A DNA stretch of 55,624 nucleotides. Origin: a virus. The stretch's first letter is position 1. Each line of letters starts with the position of its first letter. Positions 48,940 to 55,624 of the stretch are shown piece after piece. Under the pieces are notes generated by a model. That model made no database searches. It saw only the letters and a program-made list of their open reading frames with translations, and was not told the origin of the DNA. The stretch spans positions 1 through 55,624 of IMG/VR virus record IMGVR_UViG_3300006162_000016; one strand, written 5' to 3'. Both the position numbers and the translations under genes were made by a program.

Positions 48940-49016
48940 AAAGCTGCTGCTCTACCCACTGAGCTACTCCCCCGATGGAGGAGGTGAGAATCGAACTCAC
49001 GACCTAGCTGCTAAAA
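48940..49016 (-). tRNA. Circularly permuted tRNA, probable anticodon UUU (Lys)
   Basis: Read 5' to 3' on the minus strand, the 3' half comes first: anticodon-side TTTTAGCAGCT (49016-49006), variable AGGTC, T arm GTGAG-TTCGATT-CTCAC (49000-48984), acceptor CTCCTCC (48983-48977) and A73. After two bases (48975-48974) comes the 5' half: acceptor GGGGGAG (48973-48967), TA, D arm GCTC-AGTGGGTA-GAGC, then AGCAGCTTT ending at 48940. Acceptor strands pair at 7 of 7 positions (one G-U). The AGCAGCT segments pair with each other apart from a central A-A. Joined through the T runs, the loop reads C-U-UUU-A-G. No linear tRNA can be drawn for either half. A pseudogene made by rearrangement is the alternative. 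Confidence 0.7.
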
Positions 49017-49021
49017 TTGTG

Positions 49022-49041
49022 CCGGGGATTTTAACCCCCGG
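49022..49041 (-). terminator. Hairpin between scaffold gene and tRNA locus
   Basis: On the minus strand CCGGGG pairs with CCCCGG over an eight-base loop, followed by CACAATTTT. It lies 14 bases after the scaffold stop. It may be a terminator, or a processing stem marking the 5' end of the permuted tRNA precursor, because the T run belongs to the tRNA 3' half. Confidence 0.6.
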
Positions 49042-49054
49042 TCTTCGTTATTAC

Positions 49055-50032
49055 TTAGCTGTTCTGCTGCTGAGCAATGAGCCACTCACGCTGTTCATTC
49101 AAAGACATTTTCTTAAATGCCGCTAAATGATCAGAGGGGATTCTGCCGGCGCCTTTACCTGCACTGGCCACCGTTCCACCTTTGGCTTCTTCAGAGAGCG
49201 CGGCTTGCGCTTCTTTGATTGCTTCTTCTCTTGCAGCTTTGGCAATGGCGTCTTTTTCTTTCGCCAACATGTCTGCCAACATACTTTTCATTTCTGATTC
49301 TTTATAGACTTTCTCAGCCGAAACTACCGGAGCAGCTTGTGCGGCAGAAGCTGGATTCTCTTGCAAAGCCAGTTCATACAACGCATCGAGCACTTCAGCA
49401 GCAGGCTTCGTAAAGTCAATTCGAGGATCACCCTGCCCAGTGGGTCCCATTGCTATCTTCACAATACTAGGATACAGTCTCTTCCACTCAGGATAATTCT
49501 CAGTGTCTTGCTCACGCCGCATTCGTTCAAGCGCGGTATCTTTAGCTTTCGCTTCGGACGCCAGCGCATCTAAACGTTCTTGGAGCTCGGCAGTCGCAGA
49601 CTCTTTTTCATTCTCAATGATCTGTGCCAACTCTTCGGGACTCTTCTTGGACAACTCTTTGTAGTCCATTGGAGTCTTGGACATCTTGGCCAACAACTTA
49701 TAAGTCTTTTCCTGTTCAGCTCGGATAGCTGCCATCTCATCCCGCAGCTTCTTATTTTCCTGACTGACTCTCGTATTCCACTTGCGGAGCTCGGCTGGAT
49801 CATTCGGCTCTTTCTTTTCAGGTTTGACTTCTGGCTTCTTGTCATCAGCCTTCTGTTCAGGAGCTTTCTGTTCTGGCGCCTTCTCTTCTTTCTTCTCTGG
49901 TGTCTCAGGAGCCTTCTCTTCAGACTTCTGTTCCGGGGCCTTGGCCGCCGCTTCCTTCTCCGCTGTTTCTAAAGCTTCTGCTCTTTGCGCGATTGATGCT
50001 GGGCTTACAACACTCATTCCTTGCTTATCCAT
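49055..50032 (-). CDS. Putative scaffolding protein, 325 aa
   Basis: Extremely Ala/Glu/Lys-rich first 130 residues (low-complexity PEQK repeats), then long coiled helices with QENKKLRDEMAAIRAEQEKT and SKKSPEELAQIIENEKESAT, and a basic C-terminus. This composition, immediately before the capsid gene and after the portal, is characteristic of phage scaffolds. GGGAG ribosome site. Confidence 0.75.
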   Translation of the reverse strand: MDKQGMSVVSPASIAQRAEALETAEKEAAAKAPEQKSEEKAPETPEKKEEKAPEQKAPEQKADDKKPEVKPEKKEPNDPAELRKWNTRVSQENKKLRDEMAAIRAEQEKTYKLLAKMSKTPMDYKELSKKSPEELAQIIENEKESATAELQERLDALASEAKAKDTALERMRREQDTENYPEWKRLYPSIVKIAMGPTGQGDPRIDFTKPAAEVLDALYELALQENPASAAQAAPVVSAEKVYKESEMKSMLADMLAKEKDAIAKAAREEAIKEAQAALSEEAKGGTVASAGKGAGRIPSDHLAAFKKMSLNEQREWLIAQQQNS

Positions 50033-50100
50033 TTACTTCTCCCTGTGCTTGTCGATTGTCCACTTTCGTGGGTCGGGCGTAGGCTACGAAGTTCCCCCTA

Positions 50101-50460
50101 CTACTCGATTCCTAAACTGCGTCTATCATCTTCCACAGCTTTGAAATGTTCTTGGATTGCTTTAGAAGCAATCTGTCCGGCTAAACTTTGTGCATGAATC
50201 CAATTGCGAAGCTTGACCATTCCTTGAATCTGAAAAATGACCTTACGATGATCACCATCAGCATCATTGAAAATGGTGCGCTGCGATTCTTCAATTGCAT
50301 TCTTCATATACTCTTCAATCTTCTGCCACGCTGGATGCCGGCGCAGGTCTTCAAATAGCGCCCCAGTATGAGCTTGTTTCTCAAGACTGTCAAGTTGCTG
50401 CAAAATCTTTGCCTCGTCTGGAAGATTGTAAGGGTCTTTCGCCATCTCTGCAAAGTCCAT
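50101..50460 (-). CDS. Hypothetical head-region protein, 119 aa
   Basis: TAATG overlap with the small gene upstream. Entirely helical, charged; no motif. Between portal and scaffold, where phages often keep an assembly cofactor or head-completion protein. Confidence 0.55.
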   Translation of the reverse strand: MDFAEMAKDPYNLPDEAKILQQLDSLEKQAHTGALFEDLRRHPAWQKIEEYMKNAIEESQRTIFNDADGDHRKVIFQIQGMVKLRNWIHAQSLAGQIASKAIQEHFKAVEDDRRSLGIE

Positions 50461-50633
50461 TATAGCGCCCCTCTCTTTGTCAATTCATCTTTCAGAATTG
50501 CATAATCACGATCTACGAGTTCAGTAGCATTAGGAACATTGCCGAATGCAGCAATCAGTCCTTCTCGTATTCGTTTCAGTTCTTCCGTCTTCTCTGCGCG
50601 AATAATCTTCTCCGCTAATGACATGTCAGCCAT
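50460..50633 (-). CDS. Small helical head-region protein, 57 aa
   Basis: TAATG overlaps at both ends fix the reading frame. Lys/Glu-rich helix (SLAEKIIRAEKTEELKRIRE) then a second helix. Unknown function. Confidence 0.55.
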   Translation of the reverse strand: MADMSLAEKIIRAEKTEELKRIREGLIAAFGNVPNATELVDRDYAILKDELTKRGAL

Positions 50634-50815
50634 TAGTATCCCCCTTTCGATAAACCTCTCATGAAACCAGTGTGCGCTGATTTCTTCATATCTTGCTTCT
50701 TGCTTTTATGATATGGCAACTTCTTTCCTTTCGGAGTAGCAGCTTCAAATTCTTTGGCCAATTCTGGATGCTTGGCATACATGTAGCCCTTCTGGGCTTG
50801 GCTAACGAATGGCAT
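50633..50815 (-). CDS. Small conserved-type phage protein, 60 aa
   Basis: Opening MPFVSQAQKGYMYAKHPELA is a very common pattern in small proteins found next to phage portal genes, usually rich in Lys with PKGKKLP as here. Function unknown. TAATG overlaps with portal and the next gene. Confidence 0.65.
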   Translation of the reverse strand: MPFVSQAQKGYMYAKHPELAKEFEAATPKGKKLPYHKSKKQDMKKSAHTGFMRGLSKGGY

Positions 50816-52893
50816 TATTTTAACCCTATTGGCATTGAGGGTGCACCGGGCAGATTCACATGCCCGACACCGCTATTCATCTGCGGCACAATACTATTCG
50901 CTGCTGGTGCCGGAGGTGTAGCGCCACCGCCAGCTGCCGCTAAAATTGCTTTCCCTTGCGCGGCTGATCCACCACCCGCAGGAGGGGGAGGAGCATTAGG
51001 GTTCGTCAGACCGGGAATTGTTGCACCACCACCAGCCGGGGCTGTGGCGGGTTGAGGATTCAAAGCCGCTGCGCGAATGTCCTTGGAATCAAATCCCATC
51101 AGTTCCCATATTTGTTTCAAGATGATGTCAATGGATTCTGGCGCCAATTGCTGTTGCGCCAAAGTGAAGAACGTAGACATCTGATTGACTTTCTGATCCC
51201 GATTGACCATCTCTGAAAGCACAGTCATTTTGAAATTGACACCAGCTGCCGTGCGAATCATGGCCGGAGTTACAATGGCCGGCTGCGGGAAGAGATGACC
51301 ATAGAATGCACGAATGACTTCAGAATTCGTGAGGTATTGCAAATCAAGCATGTAGAAAAGACGAAGAACGTGTTTGATACCTTTTGTCTCAATCGCTTTG
51401 GCAGCAGTAGCAAATTTCTCCATAGCTTGAGAAACAGCCACCTTCGCCACACCAAGACCAACGCCTTTGTTGTTACCTTGCATGTCGTCAATATTCCCTG
51501 TGAGGGAAGCTGGGACGGTTGCATTAAACATATCCTGCTGAATGGCCTGTGCGTCCTGATATGCATTTGTGGTAACGTCTGTGCGCGGAATTGGCTGTAG
51601 GTTCTCCATGGCATCCACAAGGATGACGCCGGACGGACTGGAAGCCACCTTGTCCACGTCGATACTCGTATCCGTGGAAAGCACTTTGTACATCTGGTTG
51701 ATCAAAATATTTACGTTGTCGAGGCGCTGCCGACGAACCAAGTTCGTTTCGTTTTGTAGACTCAAAACTGGTTCGATCAATCCGATACCATACCACTCGA
51801 AAGGTACCTTGCAGAAGTTGACTTTGACAAGCGGAATCTCTTGGTGATCAAACGGATTTGGTACTGCACGCACAACGATTTGACGATTGGCGATAACGAT
51901 CTGGCAGGGTTCATCCTTGCCGTCTCCATCCAAGTCATAATAGCCCCAGACTTCGATGAGTTCAATATCCTTCGGAGAAACTGTAGTGATTTCACCACGA
52001 GCGGTCTTTCTCCACTGTCGGGTTTCTTGAAATTTCACAGACGCGCCGGTAGCCATGGCCGCGTCTTTATTCCCGAAGTACGGTTGAGGAGAATCACAAA
52101 TCCGTGCGAATTCATCACGATTTATGAACTTCCGAATCATGACGGAAGGCTGGCCATCAACCTCGGCGTGGTCCTGAGACGGGAACACATCAAGTACGTC
52201 CAGAACAGTGAGCTTAGGTTTTCGACCTACAATCTCGTATCGTTTCTTCGTTTCATAGGTCGTCTTTTCTTGGTTGATTCCGTTGTCATCAACAAAGCGA
52301 TTCACCTTCGGAACGCGGTTGACTTTCCATTGCCATTCCACTTCCCAGTCAACCCAGAAGTAACTGGTGCCGTACATCAGCAATTGTTTCAAAAACGTTT
52401 CATATTTATCGTCAAAATCGTTCTTATCAAACTGGTCCGAAAGTAGCCGTTTGATATTCTTGGCTACGTCGGCCTCATTGATATCGTTGGCCACAACGTC
52501 AAAAAGAGATTCATTTCCAGATGTGAAACTGATAAGTTTGGGTGTAGCAATTTCGATGATTTGGAAAATTAAGGGGATGAAAACCTTGCTGCGCGTCGGC
52601 GTCCGGGTAGCGATATTTCCGCTCATGTACTGGACGTAAATCTGCCACCAAAGGATTTCATATGCCCGGCGCCAATTCTCACGTTCGATCAAATCAGCAA
52701 TATATTTGGCAACGATTTCTTTCTGGGTGGCTAACGAATAAGCATCATCTGATTCATTATCGGTGGCCGCTTCATAGTCATCAGGGACCTGAATCTGAAT
52801 AGGGCTATCGCCTGTCATTTGATCGAGTTCTTCTTTACCTTCCTCGTTCTCGATCTCCTGAAGTTGATCGTCCTTTTCTTCGTAATCGGCCAT
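50815..52893 (-). CDS. Portal protein (P22-like), 692 aa
   Basis: Dodecameric portal at the packaging vertex. Characteristic segments: WWQIYVQYMSGN, ATPKLISFTSGNESLFDVV, YGTSYFWVDWEVEWQW, VLDVFPSQDHAEV, HQEIPLVKVNFCKVPFEWYG and LQNETNLVRRQRLDN. Acidic N-terminus; the last 70 residues are Pro/Gly/Ala-rich. Length is close to the P22 type. Located directly after terminase, with one HNH gene between. Confidence 0.88.
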   Translation of the reverse strand: MADYEEKDDQLQEIENEEGKEELDQMTGDSPIQIQVPDDYEAATDNESDDAYSLATQKEIVAKYIADLIERENWRRAYEILWWQIYVQYMSGNIATRTPTRSKVFIPLIFQIIEIATPKLISFTSGNESLFDVVANDINEADVAKNIKRLLSDQFDKNDFDDKYETFLKQLLMYGTSYFWVDWEVEWQWKVNRVPKVNRFVDDNGINQEKTTYETKKRYEIVGRKPKLTVLDVLDVFPSQDHAEVDGQPSVMIRKFINRDEFARICDSPQPYFGNKDAAMATGASVKFQETRQWRKTARGEITTVSPKDIELIEVWGYYDLDGDGKDEPCQIVIANRQIVVRAVPNPFDHQEIPLVKVNFCKVPFEWYGIGLIEPVLSLQNETNLVRRQRLDNVNILINQMYKVLSTDTSIDVDKVASSPSGVILVDAMENLQPIPRTDVTTNAYQDAQAIQQDMFNATVPASLTGNIDDMQGNNKGVGLGVAKVAVSQAMEKFATAAKAIETKGIKHVLRLFYMLDLQYLTNSEVIRAFYGHLFPQPAIVTPAMIRTAAGVNFKMTVLSEMVNRDQKVNQMSTFFTLAQQQLAPESIDIILKQIWELMGFDSKDIRAAALNPQPATAPAGGGATIPGLTNPNAPPPPAGGGSAAQGKAILAAAGGGATPPAPAANSIVPQMNSGVGHVNLPGAPSMPIGLK

Positions 52894-52895
52894 TT

Positions 52896-53237
52896 TTAGA
52901 TTTCCTCTTGATTTCGTTTTAAATAATCAATTCCACACTGAAGAATATGCTGAGAATCTTTAGCGAAACCAATCATTTTATTACAGGGACTACAAATTAA
53001 ACCACGCACTCGACCTGTTTTGTGGTCATGATCTACACAAGGCGTTTTTATAAATTCAGTACTACAAATAGCACACTTATTATTTTGAACGCTTAAAAGA
53101 ATTTTTTCTTGCGTAAGAGTTAAACCATACTTCTTAAGTGATGTTTCTCTAACGGAATTTGGATTTCGCTTTCGCCATTCCCTCATGTAATGCTGCTGAT
53201 AACCGGGATGTTTTTCGCGCCATTCTCTATTTGCCAT
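52896..53237 (-). CDS. Endonuclease VII-like HNH nuclease, 113 aa (copy 4)
   Basis: NKCAICSTEF, PCVDHDHKTGRVRG and LICSPCNKMIGFAKD give the zinc knuckle and active site; the N-terminus is basic (REWREKHPGYQQHYMREWRK). Wedged between terminase and portal with two-base and zero-base gaps, as expected of a homing insertion. Confidence 0.87.
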   Translation of the reverse strand: MANREWREKHPGYQQHYMREWRKRNPNSVRETSLKKYGLTLTQEKILLSVQNNKCAICSTEFIKTPCVDHDHKTGRVRGLICSPCNKMIGFAKDSQHILQCGIDYLKRNQEEI

Positions 53238-54596
53238 TTATATCTCATCAACTGTCAGGTCTGTGAAACTCTTATAAGGCATTGGTTCGTTTGTTTCTCT
53301 TTCAGCTTTACTTAACGTAGGTTTTTTGTAAAGGTCTAACGGGTCAAATCCTGTGTTTCTTTTTCCTTTGCGTGATACACCACCCACACGCACAAGGTCG
53401 TAGACTCCGGCAAGATTCTTAGAGAAACCGTACCGTAGACCGTCAGGGCTATGGCTGCAGTCATGAGCAGGTTTAGAAGAGCCATTCTTATCATAACAAT
53501 ACCCTTCCATTTCACGTATCAAATTCTCACAGCAATCGAATATTTTGATCCGATTTTCTTTGAGCAGTTTCGTGATTCGTTGAATTCCCACATCCACAGA
53601 GTTATCTGCCGGCTCCATTCGGAGCTTACAGACGGTCCTGACTTCGTTCATGACGGCCACTGCCGCCGGGTCATAAATCGTGTAGGTGAACTTTTCGTCT
53701 TTGAGGAATCCGCCTATCTTTTCAGCCAATTGGCGATTTTTGTAAAATTCCTTGTAGACATAAAACTCTTTGCCTTCTGGATCAAAAGTGATTGCCAGAA
53801 TCGCTGTCGGGTCCGACCAACCATAGTCGAGTCCAGACCATCGTGGCCAGTGTGCAGGAATTTCAAAAGGCTCAATAATGTGATCTATCCGGTTAAATTC
53901 TGGATAAATCAGACCTTCAATCTTAACAAATCGACCTTCAAAATCACGCTGAAATACGCTTTCATTCATCGTGGCCTTCGCCCGATCATACACTGAGCGG
54001 TCGATATACGGATTGTCGGCCATCGAGAAGTTCACATAGAGAAGCCAAGGTAGTTGATTTCTCAACTGGATTAAGCGTAAATTCATCCATGATGACGGGC
54101 TGCCGTATGGAGTCGTCGTCATCAAGAGCCGGCCTTTGGGCTCACCAGCTTTCTGAACCAAGCGTTGACAAACCTTGTCATACGTGGTTTCATTACAGAG
54201 CGCAGCTTCATCCATCCAACATCTTCGGGCAGTCAAACCTTCGACTGCATCCGGCTTGTCTGCAGAACGAATCCAAACAACACCGCCATTATTCAACTGG
54301 ATTATGCTATCTTGTTTCTTGTAGGTACCCAGACCCTTTGGCCAGTAGGTGAACAGGGTACGTAGTGTAGACTGATTCAAAACCCGGTACGTCGGGCCTA
54401 GAACCAAATAGTCAGCTTTGACGCCATTTTTAATATCGTTTGCAATTTCGCGGATCAACCAAATGGCGCCTACCGTGGTCTTACCACCTCGGTGGCCGGC
54501 AACAACTAGAATCTGTTCGTGCAGGGAATCCAACACCTGCTGCTGATGTCTATGTGGCGTGAAGACGATTTGCTTCTGGTTTTCGTTATCGGCCAT
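53238..54596 (-). CDS. terL: Terminase large subunit, 452 aa
   Basis: DNA-packaging motor. ATPase: VVAGHRGGKTT with Walker A at residues 34-40, and CWMDEAAL (Walker B with catalytic Glu). Coupling motif LLMTTTP. RNase H-like nuclease: GLDYGWSDPTAIL, YDPAAVAVMNE and HSPDGLRYGF provide the acidic residues. No small-subunit gene is obvious nearby. Confidence 0.93.
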   Translation of the reverse strand: MADNENQKQIVFTPHRHQQQVLDSLHEQILVVAGHRGGKTTVGAIWLIREIANDIKNGVKADYLVLGPTYRVLNQSTLRTLFTYWPKGLGTYKKQDSIIQLNNGGVVWIRSADKPDAVEGLTARRCWMDEAALCNETTYDKVCQRLVQKAGEPKGRLLMTTTPYGSPSSWMNLRLIQLRNQLPWLLYVNFSMADNPYIDRSVYDRAKATMNESVFQRDFEGRFVKIEGLIYPEFNRIDHIIEPFEIPAHWPRWSGLDYGWSDPTAILAITFDPEGKEFYVYKEFYKNRQLAEKIGGFLKDEKFTYTIYDPAAVAVMNEVRTVCKLRMEPADNSVDVGIQRITKLLKENRIKIFDCCENLIREMEGYCYDKNGSSKPAHDCSHSPDGLRYGFSKNLAGVYDLVRVGGVSRKGKRNTGFDPLDLYKKPTLSKAERETNEPMPYKSFTDLTVDEI

Positions 54597-54933
54597 TGTG
54601 TTTCCCTACGTATTCAATAGCTGATTTTAAAATTTTTGGATTTTCTTTGAACTGGCCTAATCCATGGTTGCAGTTCTCGCAAAGCAGCCCTCTCACTTTT
54701 CCAGTGAGATGGTTATGATCGACATGACACGATCTGCTTTGTTCAACAATCTCAATACCACAAATCGCACATAATCCATGCTGATTTTGAAAAATCTGAT
54801 GAACCTCTTCGGGGGTTGTATTATACCGTAACCGAAGAATCCGCGTGTAGACCGCCAATTTCAAACGATCTTTATGTTTTTGGTAGTATCGTTGATAACA
54901 GGCTTTCGCTTTTGCTTTATCTGCGTAAGCCAT
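54586..54933 (-). CDS. Endonuclease VII-like HNH nuclease, 115 aa (copy 5)
   Basis: LCAICGIEIV, HVDHNHLTGKVRG and LLCENCNHGLGQFKE carry the motif, with Asn in the third active-site position where the other copies have Asp-His. Overlaps terL by 11 bases. A basic N-terminal helix (KAKACYQRYYQKHKDRLK) is shared in style with copies 1 and 4. Confidence 0.85.
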   Translation of the reverse strand: MAYADKAKAKACYQRYYQKHKDRLKLAVYTRILRLRYNTTPEEVHQIFQNQHGLCAICGIEIVEQSRSCHVDHNHLTGKVRGLLCENCNHGLGQFKENPKILKSAIEYVGKHNGR

Positions 54934-54934
54934 C

Positions 54935-55183
54935 TTAGTTGGGCTCCTGTCCTCCGTTTAAGAGGTCCTTTGGGGGCCGCAAAGTCATGGCGGCTAAATT
55001 GTGCATGTTCTTGTCGAGCATGACGGTATTGTGATCGACCCTATCCAACTGCATCTTTATGCCTTTGCACAGTTCGATAATGGCTTCTTCAAGACCTACG
55101 ATTCGCATCTCTAATTCGTAGACTTTGACATCCAAGCTAGTGAGGGCCGGAGGCCCCGCCGGTTTCTTACCGAATCCGAACAT
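54935..55183 (-). CDS. Small late protein, 82 aa
   Basis: TAATG overlap with the gene before it sets the start at 55183. Residues about 15-70 form an amphipathic coiled coil (LDVKVYELEMRIVGLEEAII). Its place just before terminase makes an assembly or packaging cofactor possible; it is too small for an ordinary small terminase. Confidence 0.55.
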   Translation of the reverse strand: MFGFGKKPAGPPALTSLDVKVYELEMRIVGLEEAIIELCKGIKMQLDRVDHNTVMLDKNMHNLAAMTLRPPKDLLNGGQEPN

Positions 55184-55422
55184 TAGCAGGTAACCACTCC
55201 CGGTAAACCACCTGTCGTGGTGCCACACCAGACGGGTCCGTAATTAGGCCAGAAAGTAGGTTGATTCTTTCTTCCACATGCAGGGCAATATCCACATGAG
55301 GGACATGGCGCCGTTCCGACTGAGGGGAAAAAGCCAGCGTCTATCATTCCGGCTTTATCTTCAGCTTGAGGGAAATCAATGCTTAAATTTTGGTTGATTT
55401 GACTATCGTTGATATTGTCCAT
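55183..55422 (-). CDS. Cys/Pro/Gly-rich small late protein, 79 aa
   Basis: First gene of the late arm. The C-terminal half is rich in Cys, Pro, Gly and aromatic residues (APCPSCGYCPACGRKNQP), giving a zinc-knuckle look. Small proteins of this type are frequent beside terminase genes in phages. Unknown role. Confidence 0.6.
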   Translation of the reverse strand: MDNINDSQINQNLSIDFPQAEDKAGMIDAGFFPSVGTAPCPSCGYCPACGRKNQPTFWPNYGPVWCGTTTGGLPGVVTC

Positions 55423-55624
55423 GATCTTGCTCTCCTAATGTTGAGGTATATTCGCATTTCACTGCGAGAAATCAACCTATTTATAAAAGGTCAATTTGGT
55501 GATTTTTAGCTATAGGCTTGTTCACGTACAGTACAAGCACCTTATACGAAGGGGCTCCCTACCCTCCATCTGTACATTCTCCGTCGAGAACCTGTTAAGT
55601 TAACTTGATTTACTCTCTGAGATT
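55423..55624 (-). promoter_or_regulatory. Late-arm control region with weak promoter candidate
   Basis: No gene seen. On the minus strand TTGTAC (55536-55531), a 16-base spacer and TATAGC (55514-55509) form a weak sigma70-like promoter. The inverted repeat GCTTGT/ACAAGC (55516-55521/55533-55538) overlaps its -35 and spacer, a possible operator. A hairpin TCGCA/TGCGA sits in the leader at 55452-55467. The poor match suggests that late transcription needs an activator. Confidence 0.4.

Noticed and set aside
48865-49016. Reading the rearranged locus as two ordinary tandem tRNAs
   Set aside because: The first piece lacks a D arm and 5' acceptor strand, and the second lacks an anticodon arm, T arm and 3' strand; their missing parts are exactly complementary, which favours permutation.
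51841-52446. Plus-strand frame of 201 codons opposite the portal gene
   Set aside because: Antisense shadow with no start signal.
1-55624. Direct terminal repeats at the ends of the window
   Set aside because: No shared sequence longer than chance was seen between the first and last few hundred bases, so the packaging type cannot be inferred.
1-55624. Reassigned stop codon
   Set aside because: TAA, TAG and TGA each end well-defined genes (for example TAA after the amidotransferase, TAG after rtcB, TGA after the primase-helicase), and no gene is interrupted in frame.

Overview
The window reads as an essentially complete tailed-phage genome, or one genome-length contig, using the standard genetic code (TAA, TAG and TGA all end clear genes). 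Genes are tightly packed with start/stop overlaps, Shine-Dalgarno sites of the AGGAG type and several sigma70-like promoters, so the host is a bacterium; nothing here lets me name it. A terminase, a P22-type portal, an N4-gp56-type capsid protein, a neck-like protein, a large nozzle-like protein and three glutamine/alanine-rich internal proteins, with no sheath or obvious tape measure, suggest a short-tailed (podovirus-like) virion.

Layout: two convergent arms meet at about 28.24 kb. The plus-strand arm (285-28242) is early/middle. It opens with a compositionally distinct block (to about 5.7 kb) of tiny genes plus an amidoligase and a class II glutamine amidotransferase. Next (5.9-9.8 kb) come cell-wall/membrane genes, a sigma-region-4-like protein and RtcB RNA ligase. 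A strongly folded intergenic RNA lies at 9.81-10.00 kb. The replication block (10-21 kb) has a PD-(D/E)XK nuclease, exonucleases, a primase-helicase, a family A DNA polymerase, a resolvase-like nuclease, an Rnl2-type RNA ligase and a HAD phosphatase of the RNA-repair type. It is followed by an HtrA-like protease, a MazG-like protein, a second HTH protein, an alpha/alpha-barrel protein and a chain of very small membrane and zinc-binding proteins. The minus-strand arm (55422 down to 28239) is late: terminase, portal, scaffold, tRNA locus, major capsid, small capsid-associated proteins, neck/tail/fibre genes, internal virion proteins and a lysis-like gene. Four endonuclease VII-like HNH genes sit between late genes and a fifth lies in the left block.

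The most unusual feature is the tRNA locus at 48.87-49.02 kb between scaffold and capsid genes. It holds a tRNA with initiator (fMet) hallmarks, and directly abutting its 5' end a tRNA whose halves are in reversed order: the T arm and 3' acceptor strand precede the 5' acceptor strand and D arm. The halves pair in the acceptor stem and, with one A-A mismatch, in the anticodon stem, and would give a UUU (lysine) anticodon. The phage also encodes two unrelated RNA ligases (RtcB and an Rnl2-like enzyme) and an adjacent HAD phosphatase, so enzymes able to join such halves may be carried by the virus itself. That link is inference.

Other points of interest are two promoters whose -10 boxes sit exactly six bases before an ATG (leaderless mRNAs), a polymerase with unusual residues at two positions in the nucleotide site, a shared C-terminal motif in three proteins next to the capsid gene, and an 18-residue repeat protein.
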